Below, piece by piece: positions 24,392 through 34,336 of a stretch of DNA of 64,000 nucleotides. The position numbers and the translations under genes were made by a program. A model generated the notes under the pieces. That model ran no database searches, was not told the origin of the DNA, and saw only the letters and a program-made list of their open reading frames with translations. This DNA comes from Elusimicrobiota bacterium (lineage in GTDB: Bacteria; Elusimicrobiota; Elusimicrobia; UBA1565; UBA9628), in the NCBI GenBank assembly GCA_016218545.1, contig JACRDQ010000019.1, positions 62,001-126,000 of the forward strand, in the 5' to 3' direction. Each line of letters begins with the position of its first letter. Position 1 is the first letter of the stretch.

Positions 24392-27300
24392 ATGGTGATG
24401 GGGAAGCTATTAAGAAAAGCCGTTGCCGTTCTATTGTCCTTTAGCGTCCTCTGCTACGGGTTTCCCGTCGCTGCCGCCGCCCAGCAGGTCGCGGACGCCC
24501 GGTTCGAGCGCGGGCTCGAGGTGTTGGGCGGCAACCTGGCCGCGGGCAAGGCGAGCGACAAGTCCTCCAAAGACGCGGCCCTGGAGTTCTTCAAGACCCA
24601 CGGGGTCTACAAGGACGCCAACGACCCTGTCCTGGGCTACCTCGTGTCCGGCAGCAAGCTCTCGCCCATGGGCGAGGTGCTCTTCGCTTACCTCAAGACC
24701 CTGCCCAACCCCGGCGAGGAGGTCGAGGCCATCCAGGAGCAGATCAAGATGCTCCGGGAGAGCGGCCCGAACTCGGAGAAGAAGGAGAAGACGGTCGAGC
24801 GCATCCTCAAGGATTTCAACCTCAAGTTCGGCCAGCTCGGCGACCAGAACGGCTCGGTCGAGGACCTCTTCCGTTACGGCGCCATGCGCGAGGCCATCAT
24901 GACGGGCGCGGCCGTGGCCGACGCGCCCAAGAAGAGCTTCACCCAGGTCGAGACCTCGGAAGGCTGGGAGCTCTGGGACAAGGAAGGCCTGGCCTACAAG
25001 CTCAACAAGAACCAGGTGACGGTCTACAACCGGGACCTGCAGCGCAAGCAGCGGGCCATGAACCAGAGCCGGCCCGCCCAGGCCCCCTTCATCCCGGAGA
25101 CGGGGCGGTACAGCTACGAGATGCTGCAGTACTCCTACTTCCGGCTCTATAACCAGGCCCAGGAGCTCGACCGCGCCTACCACATCGACCGCATGATCGC
25201 CATGGCCGAGCTCCTCGGCAAGCAGTACAAGGACGACATGTGGTTCACGGACCGCACCCTCGAGGCGGACCTCGAGCGGTGGGCCAAAAAGAAGTCCTTC
25301 AAGCACCGCGGCGAGGAGCACACGGTCTATAAAATCGTCGAGTCCAAGATGAAGGGCCGCCTCGCCTACCTCGGCAAGGCCAACGAGGGCCTCTCCCGCT
25401 TCCAGTACGAGATGGAGCGGATGAAGGACTTGAAGACCGTCAACGAGCCCAGGGTCCAGACCCTCCAGATGCACGAGAACTACATCGTGCGCTTCCTGAG
25501 CCTGGCCTACCTCGAGAGCCAGAAGTACAACGTCACGGCCCAACTCGAGAGGCTCGACCCCAAGTCTCCGGACGCGGAGCTCTTCGACAAGGCGCTCCTC
25601 GAGGCCCCGCTCGACGACGCGACCAAGGAGCGCTACCAGCGCGAGCGCGAGAAGCTCCATCGCCGCGTGGACGCCTTGAAGAAGCGCCTCCTCCAGGTGC
25701 AGGACGTCCTGCTCGCCTCAGATTACGCGGGCAACCTCGACATCGTCACCGCGGCCTTGAACGCCGCGCAGAAGGACATGGCCGAGCTCTCGCTGGACTA
25801 CTCGCTCTTCGCCGAGATGCCGGGCATGCTCCTGATGTCCCGGTCCCAGCTCGGCGAGGTCAAGCTCGAGAACCTCGGCGGCTGGGCCGTCAAGGCCTAC
25901 TGGAAGCTGGGCATCCACGGCAGCCACGCCAAGGCCATGGACCAGATCCAGGCGGCCATGCCGGAGTACCAGCGGGCCGCGGAACTCATCGCCAAGGGCG
26001 ACTATTGGGGCGCGCGCAAGCTCATCGCGGCCATCCATCCGGACGCGGCGTACGTCAGGATGGAGGCCGGCCTGGCAGGCTCGGGGGGGAAGGTCACGGA
26101 GAGCCTCAGGGTCGCGGGCTCGCTCAAGGAGACGCGCTCCCTCCTCCAGCAGGTCTCCGGCACCAACCAATGGGTCAACGCGGCCGGCAACTACCTCACC
26201 TACACGGTCGCCCTGGCCCTGGCCGCGCCGGTCATGAGCGGGGTCATGAGCGGGGTCTCCAAGGTCGCGGGCTGGATCAACACCCCCTTCGCCAGGAGTC
26301 CTTACCTGAGCCTGCCCCTCAAGATGGTCGAGGAGGCGACCCTCCACACCTCCATCCGCCTCGACTCCCTGAGCCCGGCCGCCCAGAACATCCCCAACGT
26401 CAGCCAGAACGCCCTCTTGAACGGGCTCTGGCGCTACGGGGCCTACTCCGGGGTCCGGTTCGTCAATGCCGCGGCCCGGCAGGCCGCCTTCACCGCCACG
26501 GCCGGCTCCATCAGCTCCCTCTTCACCCTGGGCGGGCACCTCTGGGACGAGTACGTTCCCGAGTTCGACCTCTGGGTCATCTCCAATGACAAGGATCACT
26601 CCCCGTTCCGCAGCGGCCTGGGCGGGAGCATGGAAGCCGCGGGCGTGGGCTTGAAGGGCGGCATCATCTGGGCCAACGAGTCCTGGCACCCGCTCCTGGG
26701 CTACATCGGCGTGCCCTCCTCGGCCTACGAGGGCACGATCCTCGCCTGGCCGGCCGAGGTCATCGGCTCCCAGGGCGCGGTCGGCACCATCAGCAGCTTC
26801 GCGCAGAAGGTGGGCATCCCGATCTCGGACAAGCTCAGCCTGGCCGCCCTGGCCGAGTCCGGCACCGGGGGCATGGTGGCCTCCTTCGCCCTGGGCATGG
26901 CGGACAACATCGCCAAGTACGCCCTCTTCAGCAACGCGGTCGGCAAGATCGCGGAGATGAGGACCTGGGCCGGCACCGAGGGGGAGCAGGACCTCGAGCG
27001 CCGCATCAAGGCCTCCCAGCGGACCAAGGCCTACTGGATGGACTCGGCCATCTGGCTGGCCCTGCCCGTCTATCCGGCCAAGTACCAGGCCATGGCCGCG
27101 GACGCCCAGCGCGCCAAGCAGGGGCAGGAGGAGTACGACCGCGAGGGCCGCAGGCACGAGTACGCCAACGCCTCCGAGGGACAGGAGCTCTCCCTGCTCG
27201 GCAAGCCCAAGGCGCCCATCGCCCAGCAGATCTTCGACCTGCGCTGGCTCGGCGAGGCCAAGGAAGGCGGGACCTGGAAGGTCACCAAGGAGATCAAGCG

Positions 27301-30300
27301 CGCCGGCATGTCGGCCGAGCTCGTGGAGGCCCTGGGCGGCAAGGGCGCCAAGACGAGCCAGGTCAACCCCCTCGACTTCTTCAAGGTCTCGCGCCTCGAC
27401 GACGGCAAGACCGTGGGCAAGCTCTACATGAACGACGAGGTGCGCCTCCTGGCCGGGGAGCGCTTCATCGAGGCCCTCTCGGCCCGCAAGGGCCTCGTCG
27501 AGCAGGTCCTCAGCGCCGCGCCCGGGACCACCATCCCGGGGTTCGGCACCGTGACCCCGGGCATCCGCCGCGAGGTGGCCCTGGCGGTCAAGCTCAAGCC
27601 CGTCAAGGGCGTCGCCTTCTCCCCCGAGGCCACGGCCGCCGCCGAGGCCATCATGAAGCCCTACTTCGAGGCCGACATGGTGCCCAAGCCCGCGGGCAAG
27701 GCCTTCATGGACGCGGTGCGCGCCAACTCGAACGCCCAGTCCCCGGCCCTGGAGAAGGCCGTCGAGGACATGTGGAAGGCCACGGCCGAGTGGAAGGCCA
27801 ACAACAAGAAGGAAGGCCACCCCATGTTCAAGAAGGGGTACATGGACCTCGTGGCCGACCTCAAGAAGGGCGTGGATTCCGTCCCCAACCTGACGGTCGC
27901 CGAGAAGCTGAGCATGAACAAGCTCTACGAGTACTTCGAGGCCGTGGAGGCGCGGTTCAACTCCTTCAACAAGGTCGGCACCGTGGACGCGCTCGCCAAG
28001 GAGAACATGGCGGCCCTGCGCGAGCAGTACAAGGGCAACTCCAAGATCGGCGAGCTCCTCACCGGCTTCGAGACGCACCTGGCCGAGTGGCGCAGGGCCT
28101 CGCCCAACGCCGACGCCCCGGCTGTGGCCAAGGGCACGTCCTACCGCTCCACCCTGGCCGAGATGATGAACGAGCTGCACGCCAAGAAGGCGGTCCTGGC
28201 GCCCGCGGAGTTCGACGGCATCCGGGCGGCCTTGAAGGAGATGGAGGCCGCTCCGTGGGCCGTGCGGGACTCCAAGGGACAGGCCCTCTCCAGTTGGCGG
28301 CCCGAGCAGTTCGAAGCCATGATGACCTCCATGGGGCTCATCACCCTCATGGGCCGGGGCGGCACGCCGGTCCAGGAGTTCCTGCTCCTCAAGACCGGCG
28401 GCGGAAAGACCATGATGGTCTTCGAGGGCCTGCTCCCCATCGCGGAGGCCGACGCGGCCTTCCATAAGATGAACGTCACTTTCCTCACGGTGCAGTCGAA
28501 CCTCGAGGCCCAGGCCCGCCTGGAGTTCAACGCCTACAAGAAGGTGGCGTCCAAGATCGAGTTCATGACCTACGAGGAGTTCAAGGCGAAGATCGCCGAG
28601 AAGAAGCTCGTGGGCAAGGACCTCGTGAAGAAGCATTGGATCTTCGGCGACGAGGGCGACGGCGCGGCGCTGCAGCCTATGCTCACCATCGGCGAGACTA
28701 CGGCCCAGATCGCGAAGTCCGCCTCGGCCTACCGGCTCATCGAGCAGATCCAGAAGTCCATGGAAGCCAAGGTGGGGAAGGGCTCCGTGGAGATCGCCGA
28801 GGCCGTGAAGGCCGACGTCAAGCGCGCTCAGGCCGCGACCGACGCGGTGGACCCCCGCACGCCCGAGGGCGCGGCCATGCGGAACACCATGAGCAAGCTC
28901 CTCAAGGCGGCCGACCGCCTGGCCGCGGCCCGCTCGCCCGAGGCTTTCGCCCTGGCCAAGGCCGAGGTGGAGGGCCTGCTCCACTCCGGGAACGCCCTCG
29001 TCGAGGCCTCAGGACCCCTGAGGGCCGACGCCAAGACCCTGGCCAAGCTCACGTCCAACGCGGACCGGATGCTCAAGCTGGCCGACACCATGGAGCGCGC
29101 GCGCAAGCCCGAGGTCGTGGCCCGCACGGCCGACCAGCTCCAGGCCCTGCTCAAGTCCCAGCAGGCCCTCGTGGACGGCGCGGACCTCGGCGGGAGCGTG
29201 CGCGGCACGTCCTTGAAGAGCGCGGCCGAGTCCCTGCGCGCCAGGCTCTTCAACGCCTCCAAGGCCGAGACCCCCATGATCGCGGGCAAGGCCGAGTGGG
29301 CCAAGGCCATCCGCGAGTCCAGCCAGGCCCAGCGCCAGGCCTTGAACGAGTCCGGGGCCGTGGGACCCGACCAGGCCGGGGCCCTGCGGGAGCTCCGGAC
29401 CAGGGTCATGGAGCGCCTCAGCGCCAGGCCCGAGATGGAGGTCAAGACCCGGTTGGAGCTGCTGAGCGAGGTCCGCAAGGCCTTCACCCAGCAGGAGAAC
29501 CTCCTGGGCCTGGTCAAGCGCGACCCGGCCGGCGCCCTGATGGACCTTTGGGGCGCGGCCTCGAGGGAGAAGTCCGCGGCGCAGGCGCGCGTGGACATCG
29601 TCACCAAGGAGCTCGCCAAGCTGGAGTCCGACCTCTCGGCGCACGGCGGCCGCGCCAAGACCGCCGAGGCCTTGAAGGCCAAGGCGGAGTCCCTGCGCAT
29701 CGAGAAGGCGGGCCTGGAGGCCCGCATCAAGCTCTACGAGGGCTTCGCCAACGGCGCTCCGGACATGGCCCAGATCCGGCAGGGGAGCCTCGAGCTCCGG
29801 CAGTCGGCCCTGCGGCGGCAGGGCGTCCTCAACCAGGAGCTCTCCAAGACCCAGCGCAAGGTCGTGGAGGCCCGCACACGCGGCGAGAGCACCGAGGTCC
29901 TCGAGACGCGGATCAAGACGATCGAGGGCGAGCTCGCCACGGCCAAGGCCGACCTGGTCAGGGCGGGCCAGGGGATCGCGCCCACGCGCTCCGATTTCAC
30001 CCACACGCGCAAGCTCCTCTCCCAGGACGGGACCGAGATCGTCCGGCTCATCGAGGAGGGCAAGACCGGCTGGGAGTCCGCGGCCATGGAGCGCCTGGCC
30101 GTGCGGGAGAAGATGGTGCGCGGCTTCGCCAAGACGGACAACCCGATCTACGAGGTCTACCGCGGCATGCGGCGCGACATGTTCCCCGTGGCGGCGGACG
30201 TCGAGCGGATGTCCGCGGACGCCGCGGTCGGCGACGCCGCGGTGGCGCGCATCAACCGCACGCTCGACGGCCGCAGCCTCACGGGCTTGGGGGCGACCTA

Positions 30301-31843
30301 CCTCAAGAGCCTCGTGACGGGCCAGAGCCTCCAGGCCACGGACGTGGGCCTGACCCGCTCCCACGGCGTCGAGCTCCTGAAGGCCGTCATGACCGACCCG
30401 GTCATGCCCCACAGCCAGAAGATGGACCTCTTCTGGAACATCGTGCCATCCATCCTCTGGCCGCGCGGCCCCACCGGCAAGGGCGGCTCCTGGGTGCGCA
30501 ACGAGCTCATCAACCTCGCCCGGGGCCACTTCGACAACCCGGCCACCGTGCGTCTCGACAACCGGGGCAACCGCATCAACGTCATCCACAACGGGCAGTG
30601 GTTCGACAGCATGGACACTCCGACCCGCCGGTTCTGGGAGATCGAGTACGGCACGGACCTCACCCTCCCCTACAAGCACAAGACCGTCTCGACCATCAAG
30701 GACATCATCGACAACAAGAAGGCCCGCTTCATCCTGATGTCGGGCACCGCGGGCCAGGAGCTCCGCCGCATCATGGAGGCGCGCGGCACCCGGTTCGGAG
30801 GCTCGCCCTCCAAGGCGCCGGAGAACGTCGGTCTGGACCTCATGTCGGACCGCTCGCAGCGCTTCGAGAGGATCAAGGACGCGCCCAGGAACGGCCGGGA
30901 CATCTCCCAGGACCTCGTGGTGGTCAAGCCCCAGGCCGCCCACGTCCCGGAGCCCGTCAAGGCTTGGTTCGAGAAGTCCGGGGTGGGCAACGAGAACCAG
31001 GCCGTGCTCCGCATCTCGGAGGCCCCGGCCGCGGACGGCGTGCGCGCCTACCTCCAGGGCTTGAGGAAGAACCAGCCGGCTTCGACGAGCCTGACCGTGC
31101 TCTCCCTCTCCGATACCCGCGCCCTGCGGGAGGTGCGCAACTTCCTCATCAAGCAGGGCCTGGCCAAGAAGAGCGAGATCGCGCAGGTCTTCTCCGACAC
31201 CGAGTGGCTCCGGGAGAACCGGCCCCAGGCCGACGTCATGAAGCAGATGAACCTCGAGGGACTCAACAACGGCGAGGTCAAGTTCCTCCTCCTCGACACC
31301 CGGGTGGGCGGCCGTGGTCTCGACCTCAACTTCAAGGGGGACCGCGAGAACCCGGACCCCAAGGCCTTCAAGGGCTACACCAACTACGAGATGCTCGTCA
31401 TCGACCCGCACGACATGTCCGCCGTGCACCTCCTGCAGGCCCAGGGCCGCATCGACGTGGCCCGCGTCCTGCCCAACGCCGTGCGGAACTTCACCCTCGT
31501 GATGGACGTCAAGGGCATCCAGACCAACCCGATCTTCGCGGAGATGGTCAGGTCGAACGACGTCTTCGCCGCTCTGCGCGCCGACGCCGGGGTCCAGGCC
31601 TACGCCGGCAAGCTGGGCCGGGCCGTGGACTGGCCGACCATCCACGAATACCTCTCCCAGCCCTCCGTGGCCCAGACGCGGCCCGAGCTCGTGAGCCGCT
31701 ACAGGGAGTCCGTCAGGAAGGCCCTCGACGCCAAGCAGCTCGACGTCGAACTCGAGCAGCTGAACTCCTCGTCGGTGGGCGAGAAGTCCACCAAGTTCGA
31801 CCCGAAGTTCCGGGGCCTGGAAGCCGGCCGGTCGGGGCCTTGA
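24392..31843 (+). CDS. Giant signal-bearing protein with SecA-like SF2 ATPase domain
   Basis: The product is 2,483 residues. The N-terminus is a signal peptide or signal anchor (KLLRKAVAVLLSFSVLCYGF, then VAAAAQQ). Residues 30-590 are helical with no recognised domain, and a hydrophobic stretch lies at about 593-628. The ATPase part has Walker A LLLKTGGGKT (about 1331-1340), Walker B WIFGDEGDG (about 1416), motif III MSGTAGQ (about 2115), motif V LLLDTRVGGRGLDL (about 2300) and motif VI LLQAQGRIDVAR (about 2347). These resemble SecA and SF2 helicases. About 700 Ala/Lys/Glu-rich residues, mostly coiled coil, separate Walker B from motif III. If 593-628 crosses the membrane, the ATPase would face the cytoplasm. 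It may power export of the neighbouring low-complexity proteins. It ends one base before the convergent sugar transferase. Confidence 0.75.
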   Translation: MVMGKLLRKAVAVLLSFSVLCYGFPVAAAAQQVADARFERGLEVLGGNLAAGKASDKSSKDAALEFFKTHGVYKDANDPVLGYLVSGSKLSPMGEVLFAYLKTLPNPGEEVEAIQEQIKMLRESGPNSEKKEKTVERILKDFNLKFGQLGDQNGSVEDLFRYGAMREAIMTGAAVADAPKKSFTQVETSEGWELWDKEGLAYKLNKNQVTVYNRDLQRKQRAMNQSRPAQAPFIPETGRYSYEMLQYSYFRLYNQAQELDRAYHIDRMIAMAELLGKQYKDDMWFTDRTLEADLERWAKKKSFKHRGEEHTVYKIVESKMKGRLAYLGKANEGLSRFQYEMERMKDLKTVNEPRVQTLQMHENYIVRFLSLAYLESQKYNVTAQLERLDPKSPDAELFDKALLEAPLDDATKERYQREREKLHRRVDALKKRLLQVQDVLLASDYAGNLDIVTAALNAAQKDMAELSLDYSLFAEMPGMLLMSRSQLGEVKLENLGGWAVKAYWKLGIHGSHAKAMDQIQAAMPEYQRAAELIAKGDYWGARKLIAAIHPDAAYVRMEAGLAGSGGKVTESLRVAGSLKETRSLLQQVSGTNQWVNAAGNYLTYTVALALAAPVMSGVMSGVSKVAGWINTPFARSPYLSLPLKMVEEATLHTSIRLDSLSPAAQNIPNVSQNALLNGLWRYGAYSGVRFVNAAARQAAFTATAGSISSLFTLGGHLWDEYVPEFDLWVISNDKDHSPFRSGLGGSMEAAGVGLKGGIIWANESWHPLLGYIGVPSSAYEGTILAWPAEVIGSQGAVGTISSFAQKVGIPISDKLSLAALAESGTGGMVASFALGMADNIAKYALFSNAVGKIAEMRTWAGTEGEQDLERRIKASQRTKAYWMDSAIWLALPVYPAKYQAMAADAQRAKQGQEEYDREGRRHEYANASEGQELSLLGKPKAPIAQQIFDLRWLGEAKEGGTWKVTKEIKRAGMSAELVEALGGKGAKTSQVNPLDFFKVSRLDDGKTVGKLYMNDEVRLLAGERFIEALSARKGLVEQVLSAAPGTTIPGFGTVTPGIRREVALAVKLKPVKGVAFSPEATAAAEAIMKPYFEADMVPKPAGKAFMDAVRANSNAQSPALEKAVEDMWKATAEWKANNKKEGHPMFKKGYMDLVADLKKGVDSVPNLTVAEKLSMNKLYEYFEAVEARFNSFNKVGTVDALAKENMAALREQYKGNSKIGELLTGFETHLAEWRRASPNADAPAVAKGTSYRSTLAEMMNELHAKKAVLAPAEFDGIRAALKEMEAAPWAVRDSKGQALSSWRPEQFEAMMTSMGLITLMGRGGTPVQEFLLLKTGGGKTMMVFEGLLPIAEADAAFHKMNVTFLTVQSNLEAQARLEFNAYKKVASKIEFMTYEEFKAKIAEKKLVGKDLVKKHWIFGDEGDGAALQPMLTIGETTAQIAKSASAYRLIEQIQKSMEAKVGKGSVEIAEAVKADVKRAQAATDAVDPRTPEGAAMRNTMSKLLKAADRLAAARSPEAFALAKAEVEGLLHSGNALVEASGPLRADAKTLAKLTSNADRMLKLADTMERARKPEVVARTADQLQALLKSQQALVDGADLGGSVRGTSLKSAAESLRARLFNASKAETPMIAGKAEWAKAIRESSQAQRQALNESGAVGPDQAGALRELRTRVMERLSARPEMEVKTRLELLSEVRKAFTQQENLLGLVKRDPAGALMDLWGAASREKSAAQARVDIVTKELAKLESDLSAHGGRAKTAEALKAKAESLRIEKAGLEARIKLYEGFANGAPDMAQIRQGSLELRQSALRRQGVLNQELSKTQRKVVEARTRGESTEVLETRIKTIEGELATAKADLVRAGQGIAPTRSDFTHTRKLLSQDGTEIVRLIEEGKTGWESAAMERLAVREKMVRGFAKTDNPIYEVYRGMRRDMFPVAADVERMSADAAVGDAAVARINRTLDGRSLTGLGATYLKSLVTGQSLQATDVGLTRSHGVELLKAVMTDPVMPHSQKMDLFWNIVPSILWPRGPTGKGGSWVRNELINLARGHFDNPATVRLDNRGNRINVIHNGQWFDSMDTPTRRFWEIEYGTDLTLPYKHKTVSTIKDIIDNKKARFILMSGTAGQELRRIMEARGTRFGGSPSKAPENVGLDLMSDRSQRFERIKDAPRNGRDISQDLVVVKPQAAHVPEPVKAWFEKSGVGNENQAVLRISEAPAADGVRAYLQGLRKNQPASTSLTVLSLSDTRALREVRNFLIKQGLAKKSEIAQVFSDTEWLRENRPQADVMKQMNLEGLNNGEVKFLLLDTRVGGRGLDLNFKGDRENPDPKAFKGYTNYEMLVIDPHDMSAVHLLQAQGRIDVARVLPNAVRNFTLVMDVKGIQTNPIFAEMVRSNDVFAALRADAGVQAYAGKLGRAVDWPTIHEYLSQPSVAQTRPELVSRYRESVRKALDAKQLDVELEQLNSSSVGEKSTKFDPKFRGLEAGRSGP

Positions 31844-31844
31844 C

Positions 31845-33236
31845 CTAGACGCCCGTTCCCCGGACCACGGCCCGCACCGTCTTCGCCAGGATCTTGGCGT
31901 CGAGCCAGAGGCTCCAGCCGTCGATGTACTTCAGGTCGAGGTTCACCCATTCGTCGAAGTCCGTGATCGCGTTGCGGCCCGAAACCTGCCAGAGGCCCGT
32001 CATCCCGGGGCGCATGGAGAGGCGCCTGCGCTGCCAGGCCTCGTAATGCCTCACCTCCGTGGGCAGGGGGGGACGCGGCCCCACCAGGCTCATGTCGCCG
32101 GTGAGCACGTTCCAGAGCTGGGGCAGCTCGTCGACCGAGTACCTCCGCAGGATCCTGCCCAGGCGCGTGACCCGGGGGTCGCCGGCCATCTTGAAGACCG
32201 GGCCGCTGAGGTCGTTGCGCAGGCTCTGCGCCTGCTCTCCGTCCGCCATGGTCCGGAACTTGACCATGGAGAAGCGCCTGCCGTTGAGGCCGACCCGGGT
32301 CTGCAGGAAGAAGGCGGGGCCGCGGCTCTCCAGGCGGATGAGGAGCGCTACGACGAGCATGGGAAGGGCCAGCAGGACCAGCAGGAGCAGGGAGGCGCAG
32401 ACGTCGAAGAGCTGCTTGGCCAGGATCGCCGGCCCCTGCCTGGGGCTCAGCGAGAAGATGAGCATCGGGATGTCCTGCAGATGGTCGAACCTGGAGAAGA
32501 GCACGTCCTCCTGGATGAAATCAGGCTTGAGCCAGATCTCGATGCCCCGCTCCTGGCAGGCGGCCATGGCGGCTTCGGCCCAGCCGGGAGCCTGCTTGTA
32601 GGCGGCGAAGAAGGCGTAGTCCACGACCAGGGAATCCAGGACTCCTCCGATGTCGGAGGTCTCCGCGCGCCCTCCGTCTTCCAGGAGGATGCCTTCCTGG
32701 AGCCGGTCCATGTTGACGGTGCCCGCGATGGCGAGCCCCAGGGAGCGATGGCGGCGCAGGGTCTCCATGATGCGGGGCAGGGTGGCGTCGTTCCCGACGA
32801 GGAGCACTCTCCGGCTGGTCCAGCCGCTTGCCATCATGCGTCTGTAGAGGGCGTAGGTGGCCAGGTGCCAAGCCGCGACCACGGCGTAGCTCCAGGCGAT
32901 GCCGCCGAAGATGAACGCGCGGCTGAGGTGCGGGAGCTTGAGCGCGTAGGCCGCAAAGACGTAGATGAGCAGGCCCAGGGCGTAGCCCATGGCCAGCTCC
33001 CCGAGCACGGAGGCGGCGGTGGCGAACGGGCCCAAGGAGCTGAAGCCCCGGTGGGACAGGGTCAGCAGGACCGAGCAGCACAGCAGGCCGATGGTCGGCA
33101 TGTAGTCCTGCAGGGCCCTGAGGGGCTCGGCCCGGCCCTGCATGAGGCCGTGCAGGACCGCGTAGGTGGCGATGATCAGGGCTCCCGTGGCCGCGAGGTG
33201 GATGAGGTCCAGCAGCTTCTTGTATCCCCTCAGCAT
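31845..33236 (-). CDS. Polyprenyl-phosphate sugar-1-phosphate transferase (WbaP/ExoY type)
   Basis: A 463-residue protein from ATG 33236, which overlaps the stop of the upstream glycosyltransferase. Several TM helices in the N-terminal half (about 1-135) precede a CoA-binding-like Rossmann region (VLLVGNDATLPRIMETL). The catalytic bacterial sugar transferase domain covers about the last 200 residues: KQLFDVCASLLLLVLLALP, VKFRTM, DELPQLWNVLTGDMSLVGPRPP and RPGMTGLWQVSGR. This family moves a sugar-1-phosphate from its nucleotide onto undecaprenyl phosphate to start a surface glycan. It is last in the four-gene unit 36317-31845 and is the likely initiating enzyme for the whole locus. Confidence 0.93.
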   Translation of the reverse strand: MLRGYKKLLDLIHLAATGALIIATYAVLHGLMQGRAEPLRALQDYMPTIGLLCCSVLLTLSHRGFSSLGPFATAASVLGELAMGYALGLLIYVFAAYALKLPHLSRAFIFGGIAWSYAVVAAWHLATYALYRRMMASGWTSRRVLLVGNDATLPRIMETLRRHRSLGLAIAGTVNMDRLQEGILLEDGGRAETSDIGGVLDSLVVDYAFFAAYKQAPGWAEAAMAACQERGIEIWLKPDFIQEDVLFSRFDHLQDIPMLIFSLSPRQGPAILAKQLFDVCASLLLLVLLALPMLVVALLIRLESRGPAFFLQTRVGLNGRRFSMVKFRTMADGEQAQSLRNDLSGPVFKMAGDPRVTRLGRILRRYSVDELPQLWNVLTGDMSLVGPRPPLPTEVRHYEAWQRRRLSMRPGMTGLWQVSGRNAITDFDEWVNLDLKYIDGWSLWLDAKILAKTVRAVVRGTGV

Positions 33237-34336
33237 CTCAGCAGCCCCTGGTAGAGGCCGGTGAACGACCTGGCCATGCCTTGCAGCGTGAATTGCTCCA
33301 GCATCCTCTTCCTGCCCGCTTCGCCCATGCGCCGGGCCATGCCGGGGTCGGAGAGGATGGAACGGACGGCCTGCCTGAGCGCGCTGCTGTCCTGCGCGGG
33401 CGCCACGAGCCCCGTGACCCCGTTCTGGCACACGTAGCTCGTCCCGGTGCCCAACTCCGTGGTTACCACCGGCTTGCCGCAGGCCATGGCTTCCAGCAGG
33501 ACCAGGCCGAAGGCCTCGGTCCGTTCGGACGACGGGAGCGCCAGGACGTCGCAGGCGTGGAAATAACGGCCCAGAGGCTCAGCATGGCCCACCTTCCGGA
33601 ACAGCACTTTGCCGGCCAATCCGGGGTGGGAGGCCTGCGCCTTGAGCTCCGCCTCCAGGGGACCGCTCCCGATGACGAGGAGTCTGGCGTCGATGCCTTT
33701 CATGGCCTCCAGCAGCCAGGAGAGGCCCTTGTAGTACACCAGCCTGCCCACGAAGAGGACCAGGGGAGAGCCGCACACCCGCCTGATCTCCCTGCCTGCT
33801 GAGAGCTCGGCCTCGGCATTGAGCGGCGCCGGGTCGATGCCCAGGGGGATGACCACGGTCTTGTCCTTGAAGGGTTCCAGCGCCCGGGAAGAGGAAGCGT
33901 AGGCCGGGCTCGTGGCCACGATGCGGTCGGCCCTTCGCAGGACCCGGGAGAGGACCGGGGAGATCAGTTCCCCCAGGACACGCTGGCGGATGACGTCGTG
34001 ATGGTACCAGACCACGAGCTTGCCCTGAGGCCGGGCCAGGAGATAGGCGGCGGCAGCCAGCGGATTCTGGAACGAGAGCTGCACCACGTCGCACCGGGAA
34101 GCAGCCAGATGGGACACCAGCGAGGGCGAGAACGGCGTGGAGAAGAGCCTGAACCAGGTCGGGAGGCGACGGCAGGTCAGGTTCCCGGAGCGTTCCGTCT
34201 TCGGGGAACGGTCCAGGCTGCTCGTGACGACCTCAACCTCGTGCTCCTTGGCCAGCTCGGAGCTCAGCGTGAACACGGCCCGCTCCACGCCGCCGCTGAA
34301 CTCCTGGGGGAACTTGCCGACCTGGAGGATCCTCAT
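33230..34336 (-). CDS. GT4-type glycosyltransferase
   Basis: The product is 368 residues, starting MRILQVGKFPQEFSGGVERAVF. The N-terminal Gly-rich 'GGVER' loop, the central VVIPLGID and VLFVGRLVYYKGLSWLLEAM, and the C-terminal SERTEAFGLVLLEAMACGKPVV acceptor/donor EX7E-type motif identify the GT-B fold GT4 family. It transfers a sugar from a nucleotide sugar to the growing lipid-linked glycan on the cytoplasmic face. The ATG overlaps the stop of the FkbM methyltransferase (ATGA), and its 3' end overlaps the sugar transferase start. Donor and linkage cannot be told. Confidence 0.9.
   Translation of the reverse strand: MRILQVGKFPQEFSGGVERAVFTLSSELAKEHEVEVVTSSLDRSPKTERSGNLTCRRLPTWFRLFSTPFSPSLVSHLAASRCDVVQLSFQNPLAAAAYLLARPQGKLVVWYHHDVIRQRVLGELISPVLSRVLRRADRIVATSPAYASSSRALEPFKDKTVVIPLGIDPAPLNAEAELSAGREIRRVCGSPLVLFVGRLVYYKGLSWLLEAMKGIDARLLVIGSGPLEAELKAQASHPGLAGKVLFRKVGHAEPLGRYFHACDVLALPSSERTEAFGLVLLEAMACGKPVVTTELGTGTSYVCQNGVTGLVAPAQDSSALRQAVRSILSDPGMARRMGEAGRKRMLEQFTLQGMARSFTGLYQGLLRC

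Noticed and set aside
25718-28984. 1,088-codon open frame antisense to the giant ATPase
   Set aside because: It is a shadow of a real gene with clear ATPase motifs on the + strand. The product is a run of Leu/Gly/Arg/His without a fold.
28636-31848. 1,070-codon + strand frame inside the giant ATPase
   Set aside because: It overlaps the ATPase in another frame and is an Arg/Gly/Pro-rich artefact of GC-rich codons.
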